A stretch of 11,090 nt of DNA from Candidatus Methanofastidiosia archaeon. Its GTDB lineage: Archaea; Methanobacteriota_B; Thermococci; Methanofastidiosales; NM3. Below, in pieces: positions 1-7,075 of this stretch; the stretch's first letter is position 1; each line of letters begins with the position of its first letter. The position numbers were made by a program, and so were the translations under genes. Under the pieces are notes generated by a model. The model was not told where the DNA came from. It saw only the letters and a list, made by a program, of their open reading frames with translations, and searched no databases. The stretch covers positions 1 to 11,090 of the forward strand of contig JAHKLV010000154.1 in the NCBI GenBank assembly GCA_020854925.1. The letters are read 5' to 3'.

Positions 1-1
1 C

Positions 2-259
2 GAGCGTGACATGACCTCGTCTGAGGCGCTAGCCATGGCGGACGGGAGCATCTGGATGGCCACCGAGGCCCACGAGGCGGGGATGGTCGACTTCGTGGGA
101 ACGCTGGACGACGCCGTTGCCCTGGCCGCGTCATACGCCGGCATAGACGTGGTGGAGCGATGGTACTATGAGGTATGGGATGAGGGCTCGCTCAAGGCGG
201 GCTCGGTTGCAAGCCCCCTCCGCTACCAGTGGGAAGAAACGATTGAGGCCTTCCCCTAG
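2..259 (+). CDS. sppA: Signal peptide peptidase SppA-like (S49) protein, C-terminal fragment
   Basis: This is the 3' end of a gene that begins before the window; the frame is open from base 2 (Glu-Arg-Asp before the first Met at 11) and ends with TAG at 257-259. The segment ADGSIWMATEAHEAGMVDFV, followed by GTLDDAVALAASYAGID, matches the C-terminal end of the S49 catalytic domain (the usual pattern is 'a-x-G-R-V-W-T-G-x-x-A-x-x-x-G-L-V-D-x-x-G'). Family members are membrane-associated serine proteases that cleave remnant signal peptides or other membrane peptides. The Ser/Lys catalytic residues would lie upstream and cannot be checked. The family arginine before W/V is replaced by Ser-Ile here. 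The last 35 residues (VVERWYYEVWDEGS and onward) are not recognised. The stop overlaps the stop of the convergent FKBP gene. A different crotonase/ClpP-fold protein is possible but less likely. Confidence 0.72.
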   Translation, partial: ERDMTSSEALAMADGSIWMATEAHEAGMVDFVGTLDDAVALAASYAGIDVVERWYYEVWDEGSLKAGSVASPLRYQWEETIEAFP

Positions 260-984
260 GCCTCGTCAACGGGGGCGTCCCCCGCCTGTTCCTGGGCCTC
301 CCCCTCGGGAGGCTCTTCGGGGGATTCCTCCCCGCCGAAGGAGACCGCGGTTATCTCGGGTATGTGCTTTTCTATCTCCTTGCGGACAATGCTTCGGACC
401 ACGTCCTCAACACCCTTCTTGAGCCCTTCCATCGTGATGGTGGCTTCAGTGCCCTCGATTGCCACCGTATACTTGGACTCGTCGAATCCGCCGAGATAGA
501 GGTCAAAGAGCGCCTCGATCTTCTTTTGGGGATCGGTAATCTCGGACACGATGCGGACGGTATACTCAAGCGTCCTTCCCGCAAGGGCGTGGTTGAAGTC
601 GAGGGTGACACGTCCGGAGGACACGCTCTTGACATGCGCAACCTGCTCGCCAACCTCAAGGGACATGCCCACGCGCGGGGTGATGCCCTGCTTGCGGAAC
701 TCCCTCATGGGGACGGTGTTGATAAGGGACGGGTCCCTCCTGCCGAATCCCTGCTCGGGGGAGACGACGACCTCGCGCTCCTCTCCCAGCTCCATGGAAG
801 CAAGAGCCTCGTCGAGGCCTTCAAGGACGTGCCGAGCGCCAACAACGACCTTGACCGGGCCGTAGGTACGCCCCTGCTCGTAAAGGTCCAGCTCCTTGGC
901 GCGCGCCTCGTCCGTAACATCGAAATACCTGCCATCTTTCACCTTGGCAACATAGTCAATCTCTACAAAGGCGCCAGTATTCAT
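256..984 (-). CDS. FKBP-type peptidyl-prolyl cis-trans isomerase, long archaeal form
   Basis: This 242-residue protein is predicted to catalyse prolyl cis-trans isomerisation and act as a cytosolic folding chaperone. The FKBP body runs from about residue 5 (VEIDYVAKVKDG) through the GARHVLEGLDEAL segment near 49-61. An 'insert in flap' chaperone domain lies at about 78-125 (QGFGRRDPSLINTVP), and the body resumes at TLDFNHALAGRTLEYTV (127-143). Residues 152-216 form a separate alpha/beta domain as in the long archaeal type (Methanocaldococcus FKBP26-like), and the last 25 residues are a Glu/Pro/Ala-rich acidic tail. The family signature is usually DFNHPLAG; Pro is Ala here. The ATG at 982-984 has AGGTGGT at 991-997 upstream and a TATA-like box near 1014-1023. 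No signal peptide is visible. Assignment to the family is secure; client proteins are unknown. Confidence 0.93.
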   Translation of the reverse strand: MNTGAFVEIDYVAKVKDGRYFDVTDEARAKELDLYEQGRTYGPVKVVVGARHVLEGLDEALASMELGEEREVVVSPEQGFGRRDPSLINTVPMREFRKQGITPRVGMSLEVGEQVAHVKSVSSGRVTLDFNHALAGRTLEYTVRIVSEITDPQKKIEALFDLYLGGFDESKYTVAIEGTEATITMEGLKKGVEDVVRSIVRKEIEKHIPEITAVSFGGEESPEEPPEGEAQEQAGDAPVDEA

Positions 985-1013
985 TGATACACCACCTTCG
1001 AATACGAAAGGCG

Positions 1014-1024
1014 CTTTAAAAATG
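1014..1024 (-). promoter_or_regulatory. Putative TATA box for the FKBP gene
   Basis: On the minus strand the 45-bp gap between the NIP7-like gene and the FKBP gene reads ACATTTTTAAAGC, an AT-rich element in otherwise GC-rich DNA. Its centre is about 35 bases upstream of the ATG, which places a start of transcription close to the Shine-Dalgarno AGGTGGT. The FKBP gene may therefore have its own transcript as well as read-through from upstream. The call rests on position and composition only. Confidence 0.45.
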
Positions 1025-1029
1025 TAGCG

Positions 1030-1506
1030 CTATTCGAACTGGCGGACATAGGCGCCCTTGTCGATGATATTGGCAAGCGTTCGCCCGTTGTAGATGCCGA
1101 ATCCGAGAAACTCGCCCCTCGCCCCCACGAGCTTTCTGCCCAGCGAAAGGCCCACCGGCAGGTGCTCCCGAAAGACATCCCTGCCGTAGAGAAAGAGCGT
1201 GGCGCGCGGTGCGTCGAGCGCCACCGCGTTCCGCGTAGCCACCGGGTAAAGGACGGTACCGAGCTCGAGGGAGGGAAGGAACGAATCCGCGCGCAGCTCA
1301 CCTTCCTTCCTCCCCAGTGAAAGGGGTATGCAGGTACATGCATCGACCGCGGCAAGAACAGCCAAAGACCCCGAGAAGACCTCGCGGTAGCGGCCTTCGC
1401 GGACGCGCAGCGCCTCACGCGAGAGCGTGTCGGGGGGGCAGCCATAGTGCGAAAGGGTGGCAGCGCACGCTGCCCACTCTTCATCGGTCGGAAGACGTAA
1501 TCTCAT
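1030..1506 (-). CDS. NIP7-like ribosome-biogenesis protein with PUA domain
   Basis: This 158-residue protein resembles eukaryotic/archaeal NIP7, an RNA-binding factor for maturation of the large ribosomal subunit. The N-terminal part (about 1-95) carries the pre-PUA pattern: RYREVFSGSLAVLAA, then PLSLGRKEGELR, then a hydrophobic strand. The C-terminal part is a PUA domain: LFLYGRDVFREHLP (104-117), GEFLGFGIYN (131-140) and the ending DKGAYVRQFE, which parallels NIP7 sequences such as FLYGNHV, IPLGFGVA and GEYVRHEE. I chose the ATG at 1504-1506 because the protein similarity begins there and GAGGT lies seven bases upstream; the open frame continues further upstream but reads there as an out-of-frame shadow of the YkgJ-like gene. 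It overlaps the end of that gene by 26 bp, which suggests coupled translation. NIP7 is about 160-180 residues, so the length is normal. Any PUA protein is the fallback assignment. Confidence 0.75.
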   Translation of the reverse strand: MRLRLPTDEEWAACAATLSHYGCPPDTLSREALRVREGRYREVFSGSLAVLAAVDACTCIPLSLGRKEGELRADSFLPSLELGTVLYPVATRNAVALDAPRATLFLYGRDVFREHLPVGLSLGRKLVGARGEFLGFGIYNGRTLANIIDKGAYVRQFE

Positions 1507-1969
1507 AGTAGAACCTCGTGAGCGCCATCTCGATGCGGATGCGCTGGATGAGGGAAAGCAGCCAACGGGGCATGGGTGCGCGGGCATCTTCCCGCACGCC
1601 TGGGCAGGCGGTATTGACGTACAGGTAGACAAGCGAACCGTCGGGAAGCAGGTACTCATGCGCAAGCCCGTCGGACGCATCCCGCGGTTCGGGATAGGCG
1701 GCGAAGGGAAAAAGCCTGCAGATGACGGGTTTCGTGTCATGGATGCCGCAGCGGCTGCCCGTGAGGAGCGTGCAGCCGCCCTCGTCGCCCCGGGCAAGCA
1801 CGATGCTGCCAAGGGACTCGTGGTACGCGGCAAAGGATTCGGGGTCAAGGGTCGAACCGATGCGCTCAAGGTCTGTTTTCGTGAGCGGCACGATGTGATG
1901 GTGGCAGCACGCCCCGCACATGGTGCACTCGTATGCCTGACCGGTGTAGGGTACAAGAATCTCTTTCAC
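1481..1969 (-). CDS. YkgJ-type cysteine-cluster protein (putative Zn or Fe-S binding)
   Basis: This 162-residue soluble protein has the YkgJ/UPF0153 cysteine pattern. C15xxC18xxC21C22 occurs in YECTMCGACCHHH, followed by C66 (GGCTLL), C74 and C84 in RCGIHDTKPVICRLFPF, and C122 in NTACPGV. The family is thought to bind zinc or an Fe-S cluster; its biochemical role is unsettled, so no reaction is assigned. The start is a GTG at 1967-1969: the protein begins MKEILVPYTG just ahead of the first Cys pair. No good Shine-Dalgarno is seen, because the DNA before it is a run of T-tracts. The 3' end overlaps the NIP7-like gene by 26 bp, so the two are probably co-expressed. Whether transcription starts afresh here or continues from the por operon is open, since a terminator-like element lies directly upstream. 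Confidence 0.85.
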   Translation of the reverse strand: MKEILVPYTGQAYECTMCGACCHHHIVPLTKTDLERIGSTLDPESFAAYHESLGSIVLARGDEGGCTLLTGSRCGIHDTKPVICRLFPFAAYPEPRDASDGLAHEYLLPDGSLVYLYVNTACPGVREDARAPMPRWLLSLIQRIRIEMALTRFYYEITSSDR

Positions 1970-2015
1970 AAAAAAGGGTGGGAAAAAAGAATAAAAAAGG
2001 GTTGTGGTACCCTTT
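1970..2015 (-). terminator. Terminator-like hairpin and T-tracts after the POR operon
   Basis: On the minus strand, immediately at the stop of the POR beta gene, AAAGGGT (2015-2009) and ACCCTTT (2002-1996) form a perfect 7-bp stem around a 6-base loop. Three runs of six T follow on that strand (plus-strand A-runs at 1993-1998, 1983-1988 and 1970-1975). T-rich tracts are the main termination signal for archaeal RNA polymerase, so transcription of the eight-gene cluster probably ends or is reduced here. Read-through into the YkgJ-like gene cannot be excluded. Confidence 0.6.
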
Positions 2016-2961
2016 AAAGCTTTGAGAGCTTGACAAGGCGTTCCCAGCGCCTGTCGACCTCTTCCTGGATGCTGTCAAGAAGCTCCTTGTTCTTGGGGGC
2101 AAGGAGATGCTTGAAGCGGCCCTGGGGCTTGAGGTACTCCGCAAGCGGGACCTTCTCCTTCTTGCCGTCGGCGATGAGCTTCGACTGGCCCGTGAGGGCG
2201 TACGTGTCGTTGCGGACCTCGTAGAGGGGCCAGAAGCAGCAGTCCACCGCAAGCTTCGAGATGCGTATGGCAGCATCGTTGGCGTGCCTCCAGCCGCGGG
2301 GACAGGGAGAGAGGGTGTTCATGAACTTCGGCCCCTCAATCTCCATGGCCGTCTCGACCTTCTTGATAAGGTCCTGGAAGTAGCCGGGGGAGGCCTGGCA
2401 CACGTAGGGGAGGTGGTGCCCCGCCATGACCTCGGTAAGGTCCTTGGGGTACTCCTTCTTGCCCGGAATGACGGTGCCTGCGGGCGACGTGGTGGTCGCC
2501 GCGCCAAGCGGCGTGGCCGAGGAGCGCTGGATGCCGGTGTTCATGTACGCCTCGTTGTTATAGCACACATACAGCATGTCGTGCCCGCGCTCCATGGCGC
2601 CGGAAAGCGACTGTATGCCGATGTCGTACGTTCCGCCGTCGCCGCCAAAGGCGATGAACTTCACCTTCTTGTCGGCCGGTATCTCGCCGGTGCGCTTCTT
2701 GGCCCTGAACATGGCCTCGGCGCCGCTGCACGTCACCGCGGAGTTTTCAAACGCGTTGTGGATGAAGGGATTCTTCCATGCCGTGTACGGGTAGATGGTG
2801 GTAGACACCTCAAGGCAGCCCGTGGCGCAGGAAACGACAACGGGGTAGTTCGTGGCCTGAAGGATCTGCCTGACGATGATGGAGGCGCCGCACCCGGCAC
2901 AAAGGCGGTGCCCGCCGGTGAGCCGCTCCTCGCGTTCTGTGAGTTCTTTGAGACTTGCCAT
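2014..2961 (-). CDS. porB: Pyruvate:ferredoxin oxidoreductase, beta subunit
   Basis: This is the thiamine-diphosphate-binding subunit of the downstream, POR-like enzyme, which oxidises pyruvate with CoA to acetyl-CoA, CO2 and reduced ferredoxin in the cytosol. The protein has 315 residues. The TPP/Mg motif is GGDGGTYDIG (106-115) with YNNEAYMNTG (134-143). Likely 4Fe-4S ligands are C21 and C24 (LCAGCGAS), C49 (CATGC) and C220 (SPCPRGW). The segments YPYTAWKNPFIHNAFENS and GIQRSSATPLGA are typical of PorB. I chose the ATG at 2959-2961 because GAGGGGTGAT sits just upstream; an in-frame GTG three codons earlier lies inside that ribosome-binding site. One base separates this gene from the alpha-subunit stop, so translation is probably coupled. 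Pyruvate as substrate is inferred from the paired alpha subunit. Confidence 0.93.
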   Translation of the reverse strand: MASLKELTEREERLTGGHRLCAGCGASIIVRQILQATNYPVVVSCATGCLEVSTTIYPYTAWKNPFIHNAFENSAVTCSGAEAMFRAKKRTGEIPADKKVKFIAFGGDGGTYDIGIQSLSGAMERGHDMLYVCYNNEAYMNTGIQRSSATPLGAATTTSPAGTVIPGKKEYPKDLTEVMAGHHLPYVCQASPGYFQDLIKKVETAMEIEGPKFMNTLSPCPRGWRHANDAAIRISKLAVDCCFWPLYEVRNDTYALTGQSKLIADGKKEKVPLAEYLKPQGRFKHLLAPKNKELLDSIQEEVDRRWERLVKLSKL

Positions 2962-2962
2962 G

Positions 2963-4144
2963 TTAATCACCCCTCACGCCGAGGTACTGCACGTCCCCGG
3001 CCATTCTGCCGGAGGCGGAAAGCATCCTGTTATAGACGCCCTCGATGTCGACGGCGTTGATGTCCCTGCCGCCGAGGCCGTAGATGTAGTCGACGATGCC
3101 TGGCCGGCTTTCGGCGTCGTAGAGGGCATTTCTGACCTCTGCAAAGACGGGGCCCCCATAGGCGCCAAAGGAGTCGGAACGGTCAAGCACCGCCACCTGC
3201 TTCACGCCTGCAAGGGCCTCGCGGACAGCCTCTACGGGGAAGGGCCTAAAGAGGCGTATCTTGAGAAGACCTACCTTCTTGCCTTCGGCACGCATGCGGT
3301 CGACGACGAACTTTGCCGTTCCCGCCGTGCTCGAGAGCGCGACGATGGCGACATCAGCGTCATCGAGGTGGTACGCCTCGATGATGTCGTACTCGTTCTG
3401 CCCGGTCTCCCTGGCGTAGGAAGTGAGAACCTCGCGGGCAACAGGCAGGGCGTTGCGCATGGCATCGACCTGCTGGCGCTTGTGCTCGAAGTAGTAGTCA
3501 AAGAGGTCGAGGGGACCGTATGTCACGGGGTCTTCCGTGTCAAGGAGCGAGTGCTCCGGCGTGTACGTTCCGACATAGTCCCTGACGGCTGCGTCATCCA
3601 AGGTGTCGACGCGCTCGAACTTGTGGGAGGTGATGAATCCATCGAAGTTGACCATGACGGGAAGCATGACGTCCTTGTGCTCGCCGATGCGGACCGCCTG
3701 GAACATGGTGTCATAGACCTCCTGGGCGTTCTCGTTGAAGATTTGTATCCAGCCGGAGTCCCGCGTCCCCATGGAGTCCGAGTGGTCCCCATGGATGTTG
3801 ATAGGCCCTGACAGCGCCCTGTTCATGACGCACATGGTGATGGGAAGGCGCAGCGAGGCGGCGATGTAGACCACCTCGAACATGAGGGCAAGGCCGTTTG
3901 CGGCGGTGGAGGTGATGACCCTGCCACCCGCTGCGGCGGCTCCGATGCAGGCGCTCATGGCGGAGTGCTCGCTCTCGACGCAGACGAGCTCGGTGTCTAC
4001 CTCGCCGTTTGCCACGTACTCGCTGAACTTCTCCATCATGAGGGTCTGGGGGGTTATGGGGTAGGCGGCCACCACGTGGGGATTGATCTGCTTCGTAGCG
4101 TAGGCCGCGGCGAAGTTTCCGGATAGTGCCATTGGTTTTGCCAT
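2963..4144 (-). CDS. porA: Pyruvate:ferredoxin oxidoreductase, alpha subunit
   Basis: This 393-residue subunit provides the pyrimidine-binding and transketolase-like core that closes the active site. YPITPQT (28-34) is the family hallmark; VESEHSAMSACIGAA (56-70) contains the conserved active-site Glu region, and TSTAANGLALMFEVVY follows. The segment MNRALSGPINIHGDHSDSM (107-125) followed by RDSGWIQIF is the form seen in four-subunit POR alpha chains. The upstream paralogue in this window instead has the VOR form (NRAVAPPWSVWADQTD). The C-terminal half has the usual GLLKIRLFRPFP and GLGGRDIN blocks. The ATG at 4142-4144 has GGAGGAC upstream, formed by the last codons of the delta gene, whose stop is two bases away. 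Substrate assignment is by motif only; other 2-oxoacids are possible. Confidence 0.92.
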   Translation of the reverse strand: MAKPMALSGNFAAAYATKQINPHVVAAYPITPQTLMMEKFSEYVANGEVDTELVCVESEHSAMSACIGAAAAGGRVITSTAANGLALMFEVVYIAASLRLPITMCVMNRALSGPINIHGDHSDSMGTRDSGWIQIFNENAQEVYDTMFQAVRIGEHKDVMLPVMVNFDGFITSHKFERVDTLDDAAVRDYVGTYTPEHSLLDTEDPVTYGPLDLFDYYFEHKRQQVDAMRNALPVAREVLTSYARETGQNEYDIIEAYHLDDADVAIVALSSTAGTAKFVVDRMRAEGKKVGLLKIRLFRPFPVEAVREALAGVKQVAVLDRSDSFGAYGGPVFAEVRNALYDAESRPGIVDYIYGLGGRDINAVDIEGVYNRMLSASGRMAGDVQYLGVRGD

Positions 4145-4146
4145 GC

Positions 4147-4434
4147 TTAGTCCTCCGTTCCCTCGATGGTCATCTCAATGGCGTCGAAGGGACAGACGTC
4201 CTTGCAGATGCCGCATCCCTTGCAGTAATCGTAATCGATGCCCACCATCTTCTTGTCCTTGACGATGACGGCCGAGTCCGGGCAGCAGATCCAACAGAAC
4301 ATGCAATGCTTGCACTTGTCCAAGATGTGGACGGGACGCTCGGTCCTCCAGTCGCCCGTATGGTACTCGGCGGCGTTTCCCGCATCGAGAATAAGCCCGC
4401 CGATAGGGATTTCCTTCCATGTCTTCTCATTCAT
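4147..4434 (-). CDS. porD: Pyruvate:ferredoxin oxidoreductase, delta (ferredoxin) subunit
   Basis: This 95-residue protein carries two 4Fe-4S clusters that relay electrons from the beta-subunit cluster to external ferredoxin. The ligands are C41xxC44xxC47xxxC51P (CKHCMFCWICCP) and C71xxC74xxC77xxxC81P (CKGCGICKDVCP). One extra cysteine (C50) sits next to a ligand in the first cluster. The N-terminal GDWRTERPVHILDK is typical of PorD. The ATG overlaps the stop of the gamma gene by four bases (ATGA) and GAGGTGTCAGT precedes it. The length is normal for the family. It is encoded between gamma and alpha, the canonical gamma-delta-alpha-beta order. Confidence 0.93.
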   Translation of the reverse strand: MNEKTWKEIPIGGLILDAGNAAEYHTGDWRTERPVHILDKCKHCMFCWICCPDSAVIVKDKKMVGIDYDYCKGCGICKDVCPFDAIEMTIEGTED

Positions 4435-4994
4435 ACTGACACCTCCTCGTATGCCTTGCGGATAGTCTCGATGTTGGCAAGGACGGCCTTTTCAGAAAGC
4501 TTTTCCCTGAACTTTTCCTTGGTGGCTGCCATCATGTTGTCCATGGAGACAAGGCCGCTCACCTTCACCAGAGCCCCGGCGCATGCGGTGTTTGCCACCG
4601 GGCGCCCGATGGTCTCAAGGGCTATCTTCGTCGCATCGAGGGTGTAGAGCCTGCCGGCATAGCCAAGCATGGTTGCTATTTCCTTCGCATCCTTTGGCGT
4701 GTTCACGATGAGAATGCCATCGGTTCCAAGGCCCTGTGTCACGTCGACAGAACCCAGGAGGGTAGGGTCGAGCACGACGACGATGTTCGGCGTGTAGACC
4801 TGGCTGTGAATGGTGATGGGCGTCGGGCAGATACGGGTAAACGCCTTGATGGGCGCACCCATACGCTCGGGCCCGAACTCAGGGAATGCCTGGATGTAGT
4901 TTCCATCCTGCATTGCGGCCTCGGCAAAGAGCTCGGATGCGGTGACCACACCCTGGCCCCCCCTGCCGTGCCATCTAATCTCTATCAAATCCAT
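4431..4994 (-). CDS. porC: Pyruvate:ferredoxin oxidoreductase, gamma subunit
   Basis: This 187-residue subunit corresponds to the domain of one-chain PFOR that helps bind CoA and the alpha chain. HGRGGQGVVTAS (9-20) is the family glycine-rich motif and FPEFGPERMGAPIKAFTRI (37-55) the second conserved block. NTPKDAKEIA and GRPVANTACAGAL follow in the usual places. The ATG at 4992-4994 directly abuts the TAA of the preceding VOR beta gene (4995-4997), with GGAGAGGA inside the end of that gene as ribosome-binding site. This zero-gap junction joins the two oxidoreductase sets. A gamma subunit here, separate from the one in the upstream set, means each enzyme has its own. Confidence 0.92.
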   Translation of the reverse strand: MDLIEIRWHGRGGQGVVTASELFAEAAMQDGNYIQAFPEFGPERMGAPIKAFTRICPTPITIHSQVYTPNIVVVLDPTLLGSVDVTQGLGTDGILIVNTPKDAKEIATMLGYAGRLYTLDATKIALETIGRPVANTACAGALVKVSGLVSMDNMMAATKEKFREKLSEKAVLANIETIRKAYEEVSV

Positions 4995-5903
4995 TTACTG
5001 TTCCTCTCCAAAACATTCTTCCTTCCTCAGGAGGCGCGCCCATTCAAAGTCCACATGGTCACGGATGGACTGTATGGCGCCCTCGTCGAGGGACTTGAAT
5101 CTTCCCTGCATGCGCAGGTAGTCAAGGACATCCTTTTTCTTCTCGTCCTTGATTCGTTTCGTGATGCGATATTTCCCGTTGGTGACTTCATACAGCGGGA
5201 ATATGCATGTATCGGTGGCCAGGCGCGCCAGTTCGATGGTCTTTTCGGGGGGGTATTTCCAGCCAGTAGGACAGGGGGCGTAGATGTGCATGAAACACGG
5301 GCCCGTGATGTCCTTCATCTTCTGCGCCTTTTTTATGAGGTCTTCAGGGTAGGCCACTGATGCCGTGCAGGCATAGGGTATATCGTGGGCAACCATTATC
5401 TCCACAATGTTCTTCTTCGGGGAAAGCTTCCACGCTTTCGTGGTTCCTACGGGCGTGGTGGTGGTCCAAGCACCGAAAGGGGTGGCTGACGAACGCTGGA
5501 TGCCGGTGTTCATGTACGCCTCGTTGTCGTAACAAACGTACTTCACATCGTGCCCGCGCTCGACAGCGCCCGAAAGGGCTTGGATACCAATATCGAGGGT
5601 GCCGCCGTCGCCGGCCCAGCCGACAACGGTGGTTCCCTCTTTCTTGCCTTTGGCCCGCAGCGCCGCTTCGATGCCGGAGATGGAGGCGCCTGTGGTCTCG
5701 AACGCCACGTACTGCAACGGGACGTCCATGCATGAATAGGGGTAAACGCCAGGAATGACGGCCCAGCAACAGGCCGGAATGGCGGCAATGGTCTTGGGCC
5801 CGAGGCCCTTGAGGAGGTAACGCATGGCGTGGGCCGCCCCGCAGCCGAGGCAGGCCTGGTGCCCGCGCTCCATAAGCTCGATGTCGGGGATGGTCTTTTT
5901 CAT
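4995..5903 (-). CDS. vorB: 2-oxoisovalerate-type ferredoxin oxidoreductase, beta subunit
   Basis: This is the TPP-binding subunit of the upstream, VOR-like enzyme, predicted to oxidise branched-chain 2-oxoacids to acyl-CoA and reduce ferredoxin. It has 302 residues. The TPP motif is AGDGGTLDIG (97-106) with YDNEAYMNTG (125-134). Probable 4Fe-4S ligands are C18 and C21 (ACLGCGAAHA), C45 or C46 (PACCWAV) and C211 (APCPTGW). The stretches YVAFETTGASISGIEAAL and TPFGAWTTTTPVG are characteristic of VorB rather than PorB. I chose the ATG at 5901-5903: it overlaps the alpha stop as ATGA, GGAGGTG lies upstream, and the protein MKKTIPDIELMERGHQACLG starts as in the family. A GTG start upstream is less likely. 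It is a paralogue of the POR beta gene in this window. Confidence 0.9.
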   Translation of the reverse strand: MKKTIPDIELMERGHQACLGCGAAHAMRYLLKGLGPKTIAAIPACCWAVIPGVYPYSCMDVPLQYVAFETTGASISGIEAALRAKGKKEGTTVVGWAGDGGTLDIGIQALSGAVERGHDVKYVCYDNEAYMNTGIQRSSATPFGAWTTTTPVGTTKAWKLSPKKNIVEIMVAHDIPYACTASVAYPEDLIKKAQKMKDITGPCFMHIYAPCPTGWKYPPEKTIELARLATDTCIFPLYEVTNGKYRITKRIKDEKKKDVLDYLRMQGRFKSLDEGAIQSIRDHVDFEWARLLRKEECFGEEQ

Positions 5904-7075
5904 TCCTCGCACCTCCGCAGACCGACCCACTTCTGGGCCGTGATGCCGGTGTCCGGACGGAGGCTGTCCGTGATGATGGACCGTATGGTCTCGATGGTAA
6001 TGTCACGCCCGCCGATGCCCACGGCAAACCCGCGGACATCAGGGCGGTCGGAAAGGGGGTAGAGTGCAGCCTTCACCTCGGAGAAGAAGGCCCCTTCACT
6101 CCCCATGGAAAAGCTTCTGTCAAGGACGACAAGGGAGCGCACGTCCTTGGCAAGAGCACGGAAGGCCTCCGTGGGAAACGGCCTAAAGACGCGTATACGC
6201 GCCATGCCCACCTTGACGCCCTCGGAACGGAGCTCTTCTATGGCGGCGCGGATGGTGGAACACATGGACCCTGCGGCAACGATGACGGTATCGGCGTCCT
6301 CGCAGCGGTAGAGGTCGAGGAGGCCGCCGTAGGAACGCCCGAAGAGCGACCCGTACTCGCGGTCTACGCGCTCGATGGCCTCGACGGCATGCTCCATGCC
6401 CTCTTGGATCTTATAACGGAACTCGGGATACCACTGATGCGGCATGCTCAGCGACCCGAAGCTGCGGGGATTGTCGATATCAAGGCGCACGTCCGGTTCG
6501 TATGTGCCGAGGAAGGCGTCAAGCTCCTCCTGCGGGGGGAGGTCGACGATCTCCGATGTGTGTGAAAGGAAAAACGCATCCTCCGAAAGCATGGCGGGTA
6601 GGAGGACCCGGGGGTCCTCGCAGACGCGGTACGCCTGCATGATGGTGTCCACCACTTCCTGACAGGACTCGCAGTAATACTGTATCCACCCCGTGTCGCG
6701 CTGGGCAATAGAATCGGTCTGGTCTGCCCAGACGGACCACGGGGGGGCCACGGCCCTGTTGATGTTTACCATGACCACCGGGGTGCGTGAGCCGCTTGCC
6801 CAGTGGAGCATCTCGTGCATGAGGAGCAGACCCTGGGACGATGTGGCGGTGAAGGTGCGCGCGCCCACGAGGGAAGCCGAGATGCATGCCGCCATGGCCG
6901 AATGTTCGGACTCGACCTTGATGAACTCGGTCTTGAAGCGGCCGTCGGCGATGAGGTCGGCAATCTTTTCCACAATCTTTGTCTGGGGTGTTATGGGGTA
7001 GGCGGATATGACCTCCGCACGGGCAAGCATCGCCCCGTAGGCGGCCGCCTCGTTTCCGGAAAGCACAAGCTTCAT
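5900..7075 (-). CDS. vorA: 2-oxoisovalerate-type ferredoxin oxidoreductase, alpha subunit
   Basis: This 391-residue alpha subunit has YPITPQT (26-32), KVESEHSAMAACISAS (53-68) and SSQGLLLMHEMLHWASG (79-95). The substrate-side loop reads NINRAVAPPWSVWADQTDS (104-122) followed by QRDTGWIQYY. PPWSVW in place of APINI is the hallmark I know from Thermococcales VOR alpha chains, so a branched-chain 2-oxoacid substrate is favoured over pyruvate. Later blocks MARIRVFRPFP and GIGGRDITIETI are standard. The ATG at 7073-7075 overlaps the delta stop by four bases, with GAGGAGGATG upstream. Aromatic or other 2-oxoacids cannot be excluded without assay. Confidence 0.9.
   Translation of the reverse strand: MKLVLSGNEAAAYGAMLARAEVISAYPITPQTKIVEKIADLIADGRFKTEFIKVESEHSAMAACISASLVGARTFTATSSQGLLLMHEMLHWASGSRTPVVMVNINRAVAPPWSVWADQTDSIAQRDTGWIQYYCESCQEVVDTIMQAYRVCEDPRVLLPAMLSEDAFFLSHTSEIVDLPPQEELDAFLGTYEPDVRLDIDNPRSFGSLSMPHQWYPEFRYKIQEGMEHAVEAIERVDREYGSLFGRSYGGLLDLYRCEDADTVIVAAGSMCSTIRAAIEELRSEGVKVGMARIRVFRPFPTEAFRALAKDVRSLVVLDRSFSMGSEGAFFSEVKAALYPLSDRPDVRGFAVGIGGRDITIETIRSIITDSLRPDTGITAQKWVGLRRCEE

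Noticed and set aside
985..1029. Hairpin GCGCT/AGCGC in the gap between the NIP7-like and FKBP genes as a terminator
   Set aside because: The stem is only five base pairs with a ten-base AT-rich loop and no T-run after it. The loop is better explained as the TATA box of the FKBP gene.
1030..1956. A 308-codon minus-strand open frame covering the whole NIP7-like/YkgJ region
   Set aside because: Only the part from the ATG at 1506 gives a recognisable protein. The upstream half is a low-complexity Arg/Ser/Pro-rich reading of the YkgJ-like gene in another frame, and that gene has a clear cysteine signature.
2107..3060. Long plus-strand open frames opposite the oxidoreductase genes (for example 2107-3060 and 2876-3811)
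   Set aside because: They are antisense shadows of porB and porA in GC-rich DNA. Their products match no family I know and no promoter or ribosome-binding site precedes them.
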